Shown in pieces: positions 10,780 through 21,240 of a stretch of 64,000 nt of DNA (position 1 is its first letter; each line of letters begins with the position of its first letter). A program made the position numbers and the translations under genes. The DNA lies in NCBI GenBank assembly GCA_037176705.1, contig CM073897.1, forward strand, positions 42,782,488 to 42,846,487. The letters are read 5' to 3'. This DNA comes from Molossus alvarezi. Lineage: Eukaryota; Chordata; Mammalia; Chiroptera; Molossidae. Below the pieces are notes generated by a model. That model saw only the letters and a program-made list of their open reading frames with translations, was not told the DNA's origin and did not search any database.

Positions 10780-11230
10780 AGTGTGTGCACTGAGGCGGGA
10801 GCCAGCTGCTGCAGCCTCGGCCAGCAGGGGGCGCTGCCGGGCAGGCCAAGACCTGGGCTGAGTCCGCACCACAGCCTCTGCTCAGCTCCGCAGCCCGGAG
10901 CAATGCGGCGGGTGAGCTCCGCCAGTACGGTCTTCCGCGGAAACACGCGAGTTTCCCGGAGATACCTGTCCACCCGGTTTTAAAGAGAAGGGTTGGCAGG
11001 TGGGGAGGAGAGCAGGAGAAAATCCTCTCTTCGCTCCAATACGCACTCCCGAGATAGGCGTCATGAGTGTTCGGTAGCTGCTTATCAAAGGGGCTTGACT
11101 CCGCTGGCGAAGCCCGGAGCCGGCTTCTTTCCTTCCTGCGCTTTCGAACTCACGCTATACTGTTTCCGGATGAACTCTCGGCAGCTCCCCTCGCGTTTCT
11201 GCGAGTCTCCCGTTTATTACCAGGCAATTT
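10780..11230. promoter_or_regulatory. Orphan CpG island between THRSP and KCTD14
   Basis: Dense CG dinucleotides (gcggcgggtg, tcttccgcggaaacacgcga, ctgcgctttcgaactcacgc, ctcgcgtttctgcgagtctc) in otherwise CpG-poor intergenic DNA. No family-recognisable coding exon, but ATGCGGCGG at 10902 is followed directly by GTGAGC, which could be a splice donor. A promoter for a non-coding RNA or an alternative distal promoter are both possible. Confidence 0.6.
10821..10836 (+). promoter_or_regulatory. Consensus CTCF-binding motif
   Basis: CCAGCAGGGGGCGCTG matches the CTCF core consensus at every position by eye. It sits at the left edge of the orphan CpG island, motif on the plus strand. Confidence 0.8.
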
Positions 11231-11730
11231 CGACTCGTGAATAACCTAAGTGCAGGCCAGTGTTAAAGCAAAACCACCCTCCCACTCCCACCCCTTCTCT
11301 GGCGGGACACCTGCTGGCTGGAGAAGTTGGGGACTCGGCAGCCTCTCTCCAATCTCTCCTCTCTTTTCTGCTCCTCTTGCCCCTCCCCGGGCTGCCCCTG
11401 GCTCTCCGGGGCTGGGTAGGAAAGTCTAACCACACCAGAGCTCTCTGGACGTGGCAGGTTCCAAATGCTGACACTCTCTATCAGGGGCACTATGATGGGT
11501 TCCTTGGAGAACCAGCACACCATTCACCTGAAGTACCCCTAAAAGCAGGGAAGGATTGCCTCCTCCTTCAGGCTGCTTTTAGCCCCAGGCTCCTGCTTCC
11601 CTCCTCACACTTCCAGCCTCATTCTGCTGGGGTCCCCTCACACCTACATGGAAGCCCTCTTCCACCGGGTCTTTTTCAAGAAGGCCTCCACTCCGTTCCT
11701 TTCTGCGGGGTCCACTTATGCCCTACAGGA

Positions 11731-11777
<47 letters not shown>

Positions 11778-12429
11778 CTAGGAGCCTGGCACTCTCCAGC
11801 TCTCCAGATTCCAGAACCTCCTCCTCCAAGACTCCCCAAACTATTCTCCTAAAGCCTTTCTCCCCTGGTTTGAGGTGAGAAGGGAGCAGCTCCTTCCACT
11901 CCCTCGTGGGGTGTGGGTTGGAGGACAGGCAGGGTGAGTGCACTGACTACTCTCTCCAAAGTGATTATCCTCCCAAGTTCCTGGGGGATTTTGGCTTTCT
12001 CTGTGGCGGGCAGGAGGTAGGTCTTAGCTCTGCTTTCCCTCCCAGGTGGTCTGCAAAGGTGATCCAGCCTCTCTCTTTAGGGTCAGTGACTCTGGCATTG
12101 TTTCTCCCTGTGGGGTCTCAGCTGAAATGCTGAGGTGGCTGAAAAAATCTTTGTTCGCATCTTATTAGTTTCCAGCCTTTGCCTGAGAGCAGCGTCTCAA
12201 CCCAGAAGAGACGTCGCCAGAGGATGTACATGAACCACAAATCTGACGTCACTCCCCTGCGTAAAACATTCCCCAACCTCTCCGGTTGGCACACTGCATT
12301 TCAGCAACTGGGGCTTTTTCCCACTTCTGGAACCTCACACCTTTCCCTTTCCTTCCACCGGAAGAGTTCTAGTTTTTTTGCTTTCCACTTAGCCAAGTCC
12401 TTGTGGACTTTGAAGACCAGAGTCAGAAT
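11231..12429. other. Intergenic DNA with (CA)n microsatellite
   Basis: An uninterrupted CA repeat at about 11730-11775 creates long spurious THTH/VCVC reading frames. The remainder is C/T-rich unique sequence without a supported gene. Confidence 0.6.
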
Positions 12430-12560
12430 GTCACCTCCTCCAGAAAGCCTTTCCTGACACTTTCTCCAATATGCTTCCATAGGCACAGTGTTCTGTTGTA
12501 ATTACCTCGATCTGTATATATCACCTCACTGGACTCTGGGCTCTTTGAGGACAAAGTATT
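12430..12560 (+). repeat. L2-like fragment
   Basis: L2 3'-end pattern: cctccagaaagcctttcctg, then tggactctgggctctttgag. Confidence 0.6.
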
Positions 12561-12717
12561 TGCTTTGTTGAGTGTATTTAATTTTAAATGAAAAACACCA
12601 AAAAGAAAGTCAAAATCACCCATAATCCCACAATTTCTTTAAAAGGTAGAATTATATTTTGTTTTCATTTATAATCAAATGGTAGTTGAGTATATAGTGT
12701 CTATATTTAATCTACCT

Positions 12718-13160
12718 TTTTTTTTTGTAAATAAATAAAAAAAATTACAAGAGCCGATGGCTGGTTATGTTTTCAGAGAACATAATCAAACTAATTCATT
12801 GATGGTGGCTTCAAGTTTTTCCTTATTAGCTCCAGAAAATTCACCCACCTTTGTCCTTTTTAAAAAAACTGGAAGGTTGGCATGCATTTGACTTCACACT
12901 TTGCAGCAACTTTCTGACAGTCGTCCACATCTACTTCAAGGAACACCACATTGGAATACTTTTCAGAGACAGAATAAAGGAAAGGCTTGATCATTTTGCA
13001 AGGCCCACACCACGTGGCTGAGAAGTAAACTACTACAAGTTTATCTCCTGTACTGTTCAAGGCTTCCAGAAAAGCATACTTGCTATCGATCTGCTTCACT
13101 ATTTTGGCAGCTGAAATCTGACCAACGACCGTGTGAACCGATGGACATGGATGCAAAGAG
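12718..13160 (-). pseudogene. TXN: Thioredoxin-1 processed retropseudogene
   Basis: Intronless thioredoxin copy on the minus strand with some 5' UTR, the whole coding region (relic 12786-13102) and part of the 3' UTR ending in an A-run (T at 12718-12727). The [11 protein letters not shown] active site and the FLEVDVDDC and [11 protein letters not shown] strings are preserved. It is dead: the start codon is ATA, the buried Asp before FSATWCGPC is Tyr, and near 12870 an extra T after QFF makes a stop, followed by two single-base losses in the K-K-G-Q-K region, so the relic is 317 nt instead of 318. The tail of the frame (glutamate-rich end to LV and TGA) remains readable in another frame. The parent is cytosolic thioredoxin, a 105-residue disulfide reductase. 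No TSD was found. Confidence 0.95.
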
Positions 13161-13177
13161 GCAGACTGAGATTCCAC

Positions 13178-13396
13178 TTTTTTTTTTTCTTTCTTTATTG
13201 ATTAGAGAAAGAGAGATAGGAAGGGAGATGGAGAGAGATAGAAACATCGATGAGAGAGAACATCGATTGGCTACCTCCTGCATGCCCCCACTGGGGATTT
13301 GGCCCACAACCTGGACATGTGCCCTGACCAGGAATCAAACTGACAACCTTTTGGTGCATGGGTCAATGCTCAACCACTGTGGCCACGCATTCGCTT
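13178..13396 (-). mobile_element. Ves-B SINE
   Basis: Starts ttttctttctttattgatta, ends with a mutated head (caaccactgtggccacgcat). It abuts the 5' end of the thioredoxin retrocopy. Confidence 0.85.
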
Positions 13397-13509
13397 TTTT
13401 TTTTTTTTTTTAATATCATGGAAAGGACAAAGAATCTTCCTTCTCCTGCCTGTCCTGCCAATCCTATCTCCAGTGGCAACCACTTTTAAGAGGGTGGTGT
13501 GTTTTCTTG

Positions 13510-13545
<36 letters not shown>

Positions 13546-14011
13546 ATTATACTTATTCTAGATCTTGGTCTGCAATTTTTTTTTTATCCTCACCCAAGGA
13601 CATTTTTTGCATTTATCTTCAGATAGAGTGGGAGGAAGAGAGAGAGAGAAACATCAATGTGAGAGCGACACATTGACTGGTTGCTACCCACAAAACCCTA
13701 ATCGTGGCGGGGACAAACTGCAACCAAGGTATGCGCCCTTAGCAGGAATTGAACCCGGGTCTCTCTGGCCCGCAGGCTGACGCGCTAACTGCTGAGCCAA
13801 ACTGGCCAGGGCTGGTCTGCAATTTTCATTTTCACTTAATGGGCTAACTTGGACATCTTTTCATGTTAATACATATGGTTCTTATTAATTCTTTTTAAAG
13901 TTGTGTGTGTATAAATTTATATATAACATAACATTTGCCATTTTAACCATCTTAAGTATACAACTTAGTAATATTAATTACATTCGCAATATTGTGCAAA
14001 TATTACCACTA
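13397..14011 (-). mobile_element. Ancient L1-like fragment with (CA)n
   Basis: Old LINE 3' pattern read in reverse (cacttaatgggctaacttgg, acatcttttcatgttaatac, ttaaccatcttaagtataca). (CA)n at about 13511-13540. Split by a Ves at 13580-13812. Possibly continuous with 12600-12717. Confidence 0.45.
13580..13812 (-). mobile_element. Ves-A SINE
   Basis: Perfect 14-bp TSD tggtctgcaatttt at 13566-13579 and 13813-13826. Confidence 0.95.
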
Positions 14012-14160
14012 TCTTTTTTTTTTTAATCCTCACCCAAGGAACTTTTTTCATTGATTTTCTAGCTAAAGTGGAAGGGATGTGCCCTTGACCAGAAATCAAA
14101 CCCAAAGATCCTTCAGTCGTCGGGCCTATGCTCTAACCACTGAGCCAAACTGGCCGGGCA
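14012..14160 (-). mobile_element. Ves SINE with internal deletion
   Basis: The tail region (aatcctcacccaaggaact) joins directly to the tRNA-like head (gatgtgcccttgaccag...gagccaaactggccgggc); about 100 bases of the middle are missing. Confidence 0.85.
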
Positions 14161-14416
14161 GATTTTTAACCATCCTAGCTGATCACTGTGATGTGAGACC
14201 ACACAATGAGAACCATGGCTGTGGGGTCTGGGTCGGCTGCATTCCTGGATCCCAAGCATCCAGCCCTTGGCCTGTCCACAGAGAGTGGGCTTGCTCATTG
14301 GAGCGACTTCATAAACTCTGGGCTCCTATCCACACTCTGCTGCCACCATGCCAAGGCTGCCCAGGTGAGTCATCAGGCACCGTGTGCTGGCCCCTGAGGT
14401 GACAGAGCCTCTAAGG

Positions 14417-14640
14417 TAGCGGTTCTCACCTGTGGGTCGTGACCCCTTTGGGAGTCAAACAACCCTTTCACAGGGGTCACCTAAGACCATCGGAAAACAC
14501 ATATTTCCGATGGTCTTAGGAACCGAGACACCGCTCCTCTGTCCATCTCCAGGCGGGTCCGCCCACATGCAGATACTTCCACATACAACATGAGGAACTG
14601 TATTAAAGGGTCACGGCACTAGGAAGGTTGAGAACCACTG
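14417..14640 (+). mobile_element. SPIN-type non-autonomous hAT transposon
   Basis: 224 bp with hAT terminal inverted repeats (tagcggttctcacctgtggg at left, ggttgagaaccactg at right) and the SPIN signature of an internal perfect palindrome: 17-bp arms at 14480-14496 and 14504-14520 around a 7-bp loop, followed by ccgagacaccgctcctctg. The flanks share ctaagg (14411-14416 and 14641-14646), consistent with a decayed 8-bp TSD. No transposase; mobilised in trans by an autonomous hAT. Confidence 0.92.
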
Positions 14641-14924
14641 CTAAGGGGAGCGTGATGTACTGTGTGTCTCCCAACCTGGAAGTCCTGAGTCACCCTGGTT
14701 TACCAGGCAGCTCCCAACTCTGTGATCTGTTAGCTTTGCCCTTTGTGGGAGGCAAACTCACCGCTTATTCAAGTCCAGACCTATCAAGGAAAATGCTGTC
14801 TTATCTAGCCGGGGGAAAATATGACTCCCACTACCCCAATGGGTGGGTGGAGGACCAGGAGCCATCAGGAGAGGGAGGAAAGAGACAGAAACAAGGCTGG
14901 ATTGTGGGGGAGGGGTGTTAAAAG

Positions 14925-15100
14925 GTGAAGGAGAAAAGTAGAGAGGAAAAGAAAGTAGAGAGGCAGAGAGAAAGAAGGCCAGAGTTAGAGGGGAAACACA
15001 GAAAGGAGAAGTGCAGGAGAAAGGAAAAAACAGAAAGAGGAAAGGGAGAGAGGAGTGAGCAGACAGAGAAGACAGGAGAAAGAACAGAGAATGTGGAGCA
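14925..15100 (+). repeat. Polypurine (GA-rich) tract
   Basis: About 175 bases almost entirely A and G on the plus strand, interrupted by few pyrimidines. Not a perfect repeat. Confidence 0.85.
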
Positions 15101-15540
15101 GGAAATTGGCGAGTTCCTTAGCTGGAATTTTGGATCAATCCAGAAAAACATTGCTTGTGCTTCAGGTGCCAGTAAGACATGTGGCGGAGGTGGTCTGGCA
15201 TGGTCCCCAGGCCCTGGCCATCAGATAGCTCATTTCTTCATTCCTCACCTGCAGCCCTGGCCGCCCTGTTGAGGGGTCAGACGCTGAGCGTGGAGCAAAC
15301 ACATACTCAGGGCAGCCACACCCTGTGTGCCCAGGGGGAGACACACCCTTTCTAATCACTTGGCAGTAAGAATAAAATCCTGAGAAAGGTGCATACTTCT
15401 TGCACAGTCCTTAGCTATAAAGGAGGCTTGTTACAGTGCTATTTGTAGTAAAGGAGAAAAAAAAAAAAAAAAAAGACAGAAAAAAGGAAGAAATGAAATG
15501 GAGTTTAATACATTTATGATATATTCACATAACACATTAA
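15101..15540. other. Intergenic DNA, nothing recognised
   Basis: Unique-looking, with an 18-base A-run near 15457. No gene or family assigned. Confidence 0.4.
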
Positions 15541-15553
15541 AAATAATAGTACA

Positions 15554-15797
15554 GCCCTGGCCGGTTTTGCTCAGCGGTTAGAGCATTGGCCTGCAGTCCA
15601 GAGAGACCTGGGTTTGGTTCCCACTAAGGGCATGTACCTCGGTTGTAGTTTGTCCCCAGCCTTGGTTGGTCGTGCGGGTGGCAGCCACTCGATGTGTCCC
15701 TTTCACATCGATGTTTCTCTCTCTCTCTCTCTTCCTCTCTCTCCCTCCCACTCTACCTGAACAAAAAATGGAAAAATGTCCTCGGGTGAGGATAAAT
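15554..15797 (+). mobile_element. Ves-A SINE
   Basis: TSD aaataat(a/g)gtaca at 15541-15553 and 15798-15810. Confidence 0.95.
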
Positions 15798-15810
15798 AAA
15801 TAATGGTACA

Positions 15811-17059
15811 GAAAAATCCTTAATAATATGGGGGAACTCCTCATGATACTAGATAAAAAATAAGTACATACATGTTTAAATTAATCTTTAAAATGGTATA
15901 ATTCGAATTTTGTTAGTGGATAAGTGTGATGGGGATGATACAACCTCTACCCCAGCTCAAAGTCTTGTCTAATTTCAGCTCAGTTCAACTCTGCTAAAGA
16001 GACGGTTGTTTTTTGACAAGTTCAAGTTCAGACCCTATCCCTTCCCTACTAGCACCATGTTCTCCCTTTGGGGGACATTCCCATTCAAGTCTTGCTACGG
16101 GGTAAGTCCTAGTACCTGCTCCAGCTACAGAAGCCCAAGTAATAGATTCTTCTTCTACCTGCCCCTGGTGTAGCCTGTTTTGCAGTGTGATCCTGGCCAG
16201 GCTCCTGCCACTGTGCCCCAATCCCCATCCTGTCAACACTGACAGTCTTCTAAGAAATTCCCTTTTTGTTTAAAGAGCTGGCATTGGCTTCTGTGGCTTG
16301 CCGCCAGGAGCCGGATCTGACACTCTGGCTGTGTTCAGCAGTAGGGAGTTCTGCTATCCCCACCCACCAGGTATGCAGAGCCCCTCCCTTCTCTTGGGTT
16401 CAGGTGTCCTGGTGCTATGTGAAAAGGTGTCTACATGGAATAATCACCGAAGGCCTCTGCACCTGGCCTGGGCAGCCAGCGAATGAGGAGCTGGATGGGC
16501 TGCAGTTAATTTCTCTCCCAGAACCTGAGGAGGATGAGCAAACTGGCAGAGGTCCTGAGCACAGGCCACGGGAGGTGCTCTTCTCAGAGAGAGTGGATAA
16601 ACAATAACTATCCCCCCACAGCGCTGAGCCAGAGGCTGACAGCATGCCCTGAAAAAGATGGTCTGTCTGGTGGGAAATAGGGAGGAGATCCAATTTCTCA
16701 TTCAGACTGGGTCAGAGTTTTCTCAGAGATGGAAGAATGAGCTGCCTACCAGGAGCAGGCCCCCCATGACTCTGGAGGGCCCAGGACTTGGGGTACCACC
16801 CATGTTGGTAATCTTGTCCTACCCTGTCTTTGCTGGGCAGGATTCAGTCAGAAACTTAGATGAAAAGAGTCTCTGGGTGTGTTTTGGGGAGTTTTGAGGG
16901 AGGACAATTGGAAAGATAGTGCCCATTTCATAGCTGATCAGGTAGGGGAACCCTGGGGCAGGTGTGGGTAGCATGACTTTTTTTTCTTTTGGTACACATT
17001 TCATTGACGTATATACAGAGGAATCTGCCCAAGTAGTTTTCACAAAAAGTATACACATC
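15811..17059. other. Intergenic DNA, nothing recognised
   Basis: Overlapping ORFs up to 113 codons on both strands (e.g. 16266-16607), no domain, no splice pattern. Confidence 0.4.
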
Positions 17060-17708
17060 TGTGTAATTGTAACCTAACCTATATATGTAGCCTAGCATAG
17101 ATTAAACTTTGTTTAGAGTTTGTAATTTTGCCTCAATTAACCTTTAACCCCACTTAGATAACTCTAAAATGTATCAGGTTTATGTAATGCTATCTTGCAA
17201 TTTGCTGAAAGTCTCGCAGAAAGACCACAACTAGTCAGACGTCTATCCATACCTATGCAATCCTTGACGTTGATCACCAGAACTATTTTTCAGGAACAAA
17301 CCCAGGATGTTTTACAGGACCAGGAAGCGAACCTGCTAAACTCCCTGAGCCCAGCCTGAGACCAGCTGGAGCAGCCTGAAGGACCTCCAGTGAACTTTCC
17401 TCATTATACTCTCATTATAATACTTTAACATGTGATGTATGTATAACCACATCTCCTGACTTCAAGTGCCCTGGAATGTCCCCACCTATACATGCAATGA
17501 CAAGGTCTGCCTCAATGTTTATGCATGATTCCCCCTAATAAAGATGGGTTAGATGCTTTGTTCAGGGACACAGTGCTCTGGGAACCATCCCTGGTGTGTC
17601 CTTGCTTACTGGCTTGCAATAAAATTCCTTCTCATAAAATTGTCTTGGAGTTGCCTTTTGGCTAGCAACTACTGAGCATTCGGACCCGGTGTGATAACCA
17701 TCACACAC
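17060..17708 (+). mobile_element. Solo LTR, probably ERV1-like
   Basis: About 650 bp with LTR organisation: TG-rich start (tgtaattgtaacctaaccta), a promoter-like middle, aataaaattccttctc near 17617 as polyadenylation signal, a U5-like gag-free end (ctgagcattcggacccggtg) and a CA end near gataaccatcaca. No internal viral genes flank it, so it is a recombined solo LTR. Exact ends and TSD not resolved. Confidence 0.6.
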
Positions 17709-18290
17709 CCCAAGACAAAGAACATTACTCAGCATCCCAGAAGCCCCCCATTTGGGTGGCAATGATTTTAAAGAACAAAGTGGGCAGGGTCTGAGAGCAA
17801 AGGAGGGAGGAAGGAAAAGACCCTCCTAGGTACCAGCCTGGCCTGATGTGTGCTCCTGGAGACTTAGCAGGAGGGCCCCCTTCTTATTAGCACTGGTTGA
17901 TGAACTGGCCTGTGTGCAGGGCTCAGGATACACCACACACCCAGGGTTCAGAGCCCACCCTTGAGAACTTGGTGAGTAGATTATTAGACACAGGCAGCCC
18001 TACAAAACAAGATAAGGAACAGGGTTTTTGCAGAGGCTCACAGACCAGATAGGGCTGAACCAAGAGCCTGAGGGCAAACGGAAAAAGTTGCTTCCTGGCT
18101 GGGCTGGGAGGATGTTTGTCCACCAGGGCCTGGGAGTGGTCAGTCCTAGGGGAGTGGCCACAGCAAATACTACTTGCTCCCCGAAGTTTGTCCAAGAATG
18201 ATTCACCTGGATTACAGTGATCAGCCCCTTCTCCACTCCCCCCACTGTGAGCTCCTGTGTGGAGGACACAGGGGTACCGTAGGACAAGTC
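17709..18290. other. Intergenic DNA, nothing recognised
   Basis: No supported gene or repeat. Confidence 0.35.
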
Positions 18291-18294
18291 GGCT

Positions 18295-18490
18295 GTGACA
18301 TCAGAGAGACCTGTGTTTAAACCCTAGCTCTAGGCTGTGTGACTGTGGGAAAGTCACATTTCCTCTTCTACCTTGGTTTCCTCATCAGCACAATGAGACA
18401 AGGATGTCGAGCTCTTATGAACTGTGGTGAAGAGGAAATGAGATAATCTATGGAAAATGCCTGACATTGCACAGGCACTTAATAAATGTT
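18295..18490 (+). repeat. MIR
   Basis: Near-complete MIR: taaaccctagctctaggctg, tgtgactgtgggaaagtcac, ggtttcctcatcagcacaat, cacttaataaatg. Confidence 0.8.
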
Positions 18491-19025
18491 TATTTCTATC
18501 TGCCATCTCTCTTGGCCTGCTGGGGGTTGGCACAATGCAATGAACCTCAAACAGACACTGCTTGGAGTGAGGGGGAGCATTGCAAGGGAGCAAATGCTCT
18601 ATATGTCTGGGTGCAGCTCAATTTATTTGCAAAGTTACATGGTGTTTTAGGTGATTATTTCCTTGAGATGGCGACTCTGCTGACCATACAGCCAAGCCCA
18701 GTATATTTCCTGTCTCTCCCTTTTTTCAGCAGAGAAACATCAAAGGAAATACAGAAAAACAAACTCATTCTCACTTGGGCTTTCTTGCCCACTGTGTGGT
18801 GTTCTTGCCTTTTGACACGCAAACCTTATCTATTCACATATACTCTCTACACTCAGTTCAGACAGGATGGCATTCCTACCCTCCAGGCAAACCTTATCTA
18901 TTCACATGAATACTTTGATCCTTGGCTGGCCAAGTCACAAGAATGCATATCTCAAGGTTACATTTTGTTCATCCACCAAACGCCCAACCCTACATCTATC
19001 CTTTGACACTTTTTCACTCAGCAAA
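18491..19025. other. Intergenic DNA, nothing recognised
   Basis: A 179-codon ORF at 18467-19006 starts inside the MIR tail and shows no domain. Contains a short internal repeat, caaaccttatctattcacat, at about 18821 and 18887. Confidence 0.45.
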
Positions 19026-19027
19026 TA

Positions 19028-19842
19028 CAGTAGTCCCCTCTAGTCAAAAGGGACACATTGCAAGACCCCCAGTGGATGCCCCAAACCACAGGGAGTACCA
19101 AAACCTATACGTACAATGTTTTTCCTATAAGTACATACCTAAGATAAAGTTTAATGCCTTTGTTTGCCCTGGCGGGTTTGGCTCAGCAGTTGGAGTGTCG
19201 GCCTGTGGACCAGAGTCCAGGGTTCGGTTCCCACTAGGGGCACGTACCAAAAAAAAAAAAAAAAGAAAGTTTAATGCCTTTTCTATCTTAACTAAGCACT
19301 TATCATGCACTGTGGTTGTGACTTTTCCAGTCTGAGGTGAGACAGCAAAACTAGCAAATTTTCTTCTTTACAATTTCACAGACAGAAGATTCGTTCTTAC
19401 AGTAGATTTTAGCAACCTCAGCATATGATTTTTTTTCTTTCCTTATTAAGTCAAGAATCTTCACCTTTTTACACAAAGGAAGCACTTTATGGCTTCTCTT
19501 TGGCATATCCAAATGGCCAGCATCACTGTTTATGCGTTGGGGCCATTACTAAGTAAAATAAGGGTCACTTAAACACAAGCACTGTGATACCGAGACAGCT
19601 GATCTGATAACCTGGATGGCTACTCCTGTGTGCAGCATGGAGTCGCTGGACAAAGGGATGATTTATGTCCTAGGCAGGATGGAAAGGAAAGGTGGGAAAT
19701 TTTCTCACACTACTCAGAAAGACACACAATTTAATGCATGAATATTTTATTTCTGGAATTTTCCATTTAATAGTTTTGGACCACAGATGACCATGGGCAG
19801 CTGAAACTGCAGAAAGTGAAAGAGCAGATAAGAGGGATACTG
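19028..19842 (+). mobile_element. Tigger-type (TcMar) DNA transposon, split by a Ves head
   Basis: Starts cagtagtcccctctagtc and ends agagggatactg, with TA dinucleotides on both sides (19026-19027 and 19843-19844) as expected for Tc1/mariner. Tigger signature strings: aagacccccagtggatgccc, agtaccaaaacctata, ggaattttccatttaatagt. No open transposase frame. Confidence 0.85.
19162..19265 (+). mobile_element. Head-only Ves copy with A-tail (mini-SINE candidate)
   Basis: The tRNA-like head alone (83 nt, 19166-19248) ends at cacgtacc and is followed directly by 16 A. Perfect 16-bp TSD aaagtttaatgccttt at 19146-19161 and 19266-19281. A full Ves would continue tcggttgcagtttgtc. Four extra bases (gttt) precede the head. 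Confidence 0.95.
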
Positions 19843-19996
19843 TATCTATCTGGGGCATAGTATGTAACAGGCATTTGTGTTAGGCACTGGGAAGAGAACA
19901 GTGAACAAAACAGATTTGGAGACTGGCTGCCCTCATGGAGCTTGGAATCTAACAAGTGTGACAAACATTAAACCAATTTTAAAAATCATGTTATGA

Positions 19997-20142
19997 GCCC
20001 TGGCCGGTTTGGCTCAGTGGATAGAGTGTCGGCCTGCGGTTCAGAGAGACCCGGGTTCAGTTCCCTCTAAGGGCACGTGCCTTGGTTGCAGTTTGTCCCT
20101 GGCCCTGGGTGACAGCCACTCGATGTGTCCCTTTCACATCGA

Positions 20143-20202
<60 letters not shown>

Positions 20203-20293
20203 TCTCCCTCTCTCCCTCCCTCCCTTTCTCTCCCTCCCACTCTATCTGAACAAAAAATGGAAAAATGTCCTCGGATGAGGATTAAAAAAAAAA
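19997..20293 (+). mobile_element. Ves-A SINE with expanded (TC)n
   Basis: TSD (a)tcatgttatga against attatgttatga (to 19996 and 20294-20305). Internal (TC)n expanded at about 20146-20200. Confidence 0.93.
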
Positions 20294-20336
20294 ATTATGT
20301 TATGAAGGAAGAGAATGATGTATTATGAAAAAGAAG

Positions 20337-20577
20337 CTCTGGCCAGTTTGGCTCAGAGAACATCGGCCCACAGACAGAAACGTCGAGGATTCGATTCCCA
20401 GCAAGGGCATATATCTGGGTTGCAGGTTCAATCCACATCTCAGTTGGGGTTGTGCAGGAGGCAACCAATCGATGTTCTCGAATCGATGTTTCCCTCTCTT
20501 CTCCCTCCCTCCCTTCCACTCTATCTAAAAATCAATGGAAAAATATTCTCAGGTGAGGGTTAACAACAACAAAAAAA
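20337..20577 (+). mobile_element. Old Ves SINE
   Basis: Head ctctggccagtttggctcag with a short deletion, tail aaaaatattctcaggtgagg. Confidence 0.88.
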
Positions 20578-20724
20578 GAGTATCAGTGGTGACTTCCTTC
20601 AAGTAGAGTGGTCTCAATTAGGATGCTTCCTGGGGAAGGTGACCTTTCAACTGAGACCTAAAGGTGAGAATGAACAAGGCATTTTGGAAAGCAGTACCCT
20701 GAGGGGCTAAAAGGCACAAGTTTT

Positions 20725-20968
20725 AGCCCTGGCCTGTTTGAGCTTCCCATGGAGGACCAAAGAGTCTCAGGTTTGAGTCCCAGTCAAGGGCACATACCTC
20801 GATTGTGGGTTCAATCCCTGGCCTTGGTTGGGGTCATGCGGGAGGCAACATGTCAATGTATCTCTCTCACATTGGTGCTTCTTTCTCTCTCTCTCTCTCC
20901 CCCTCTCTCTCTCCCCTTCTCTCCCACTCTATCTTAAAAAAATCAATGGAAAAATATCCTCAGGATTA

Positions 20969-21015
<47 letters not shown>

Positions 21016-21016
21016 A
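20725..21016 (+). mobile_element. Old Ves SINE with (AAAT)n tail
   Basis: Head deletion after ctggcctgtttgag; the tail has become a pure (aaat)n microsatellite at about 20970-21016. TSD ggcaca(a/g)gtttta at 20713-20724 and 21018-21029. Confidence 0.9.
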
Positions 21017-21029
21017 TGGCACAGGTTTT

Positions 21030-21240
21030 AGAACCAGTGTATATGGATTTCAAATCCTGGTTCCACTTACTCAGCCATGGGATTTTAGGTGAATCCCTTT
21101 ACCAATCTGGGTTTTAGTTTTATCTTCTGTAAAATGTGGCTAAAAATGCCTTCTTTGCAGAATTTCAAAGATGAAACCCAACCATGCATATAAAGTGTCC
21201 TAAGTGGAGTTTGGCTCATGGTAAGTACTCAGTAAAACCA
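21030..21240 (+). repeat. MIR
   Basis: tcaaatcctggttccactta, then gttttatcttctgtaaaatg and ggtaagtactcagtaaa. The Ves at 20725 inserted at its left edge. Confidence 0.75.

Noticed and set aside
11260..11781. 173-codon ORF ending in a His-Thr run
   Set aside because: The run is the (CA)n microsatellite; the rest has no domain and similar ORFs occur in the opposite strand.
12860..13177. Thioredoxin ORF as a functional gene
   Set aside because: No ATG at the true start, premature stop and frameshifts, no introns, A-tail: processed pseudogene.
16266..16607. 113-codon ORF on the plus strand
   Set aside because: No family resemblance, no splice sites in register, similar-length ORFs on the other strand.
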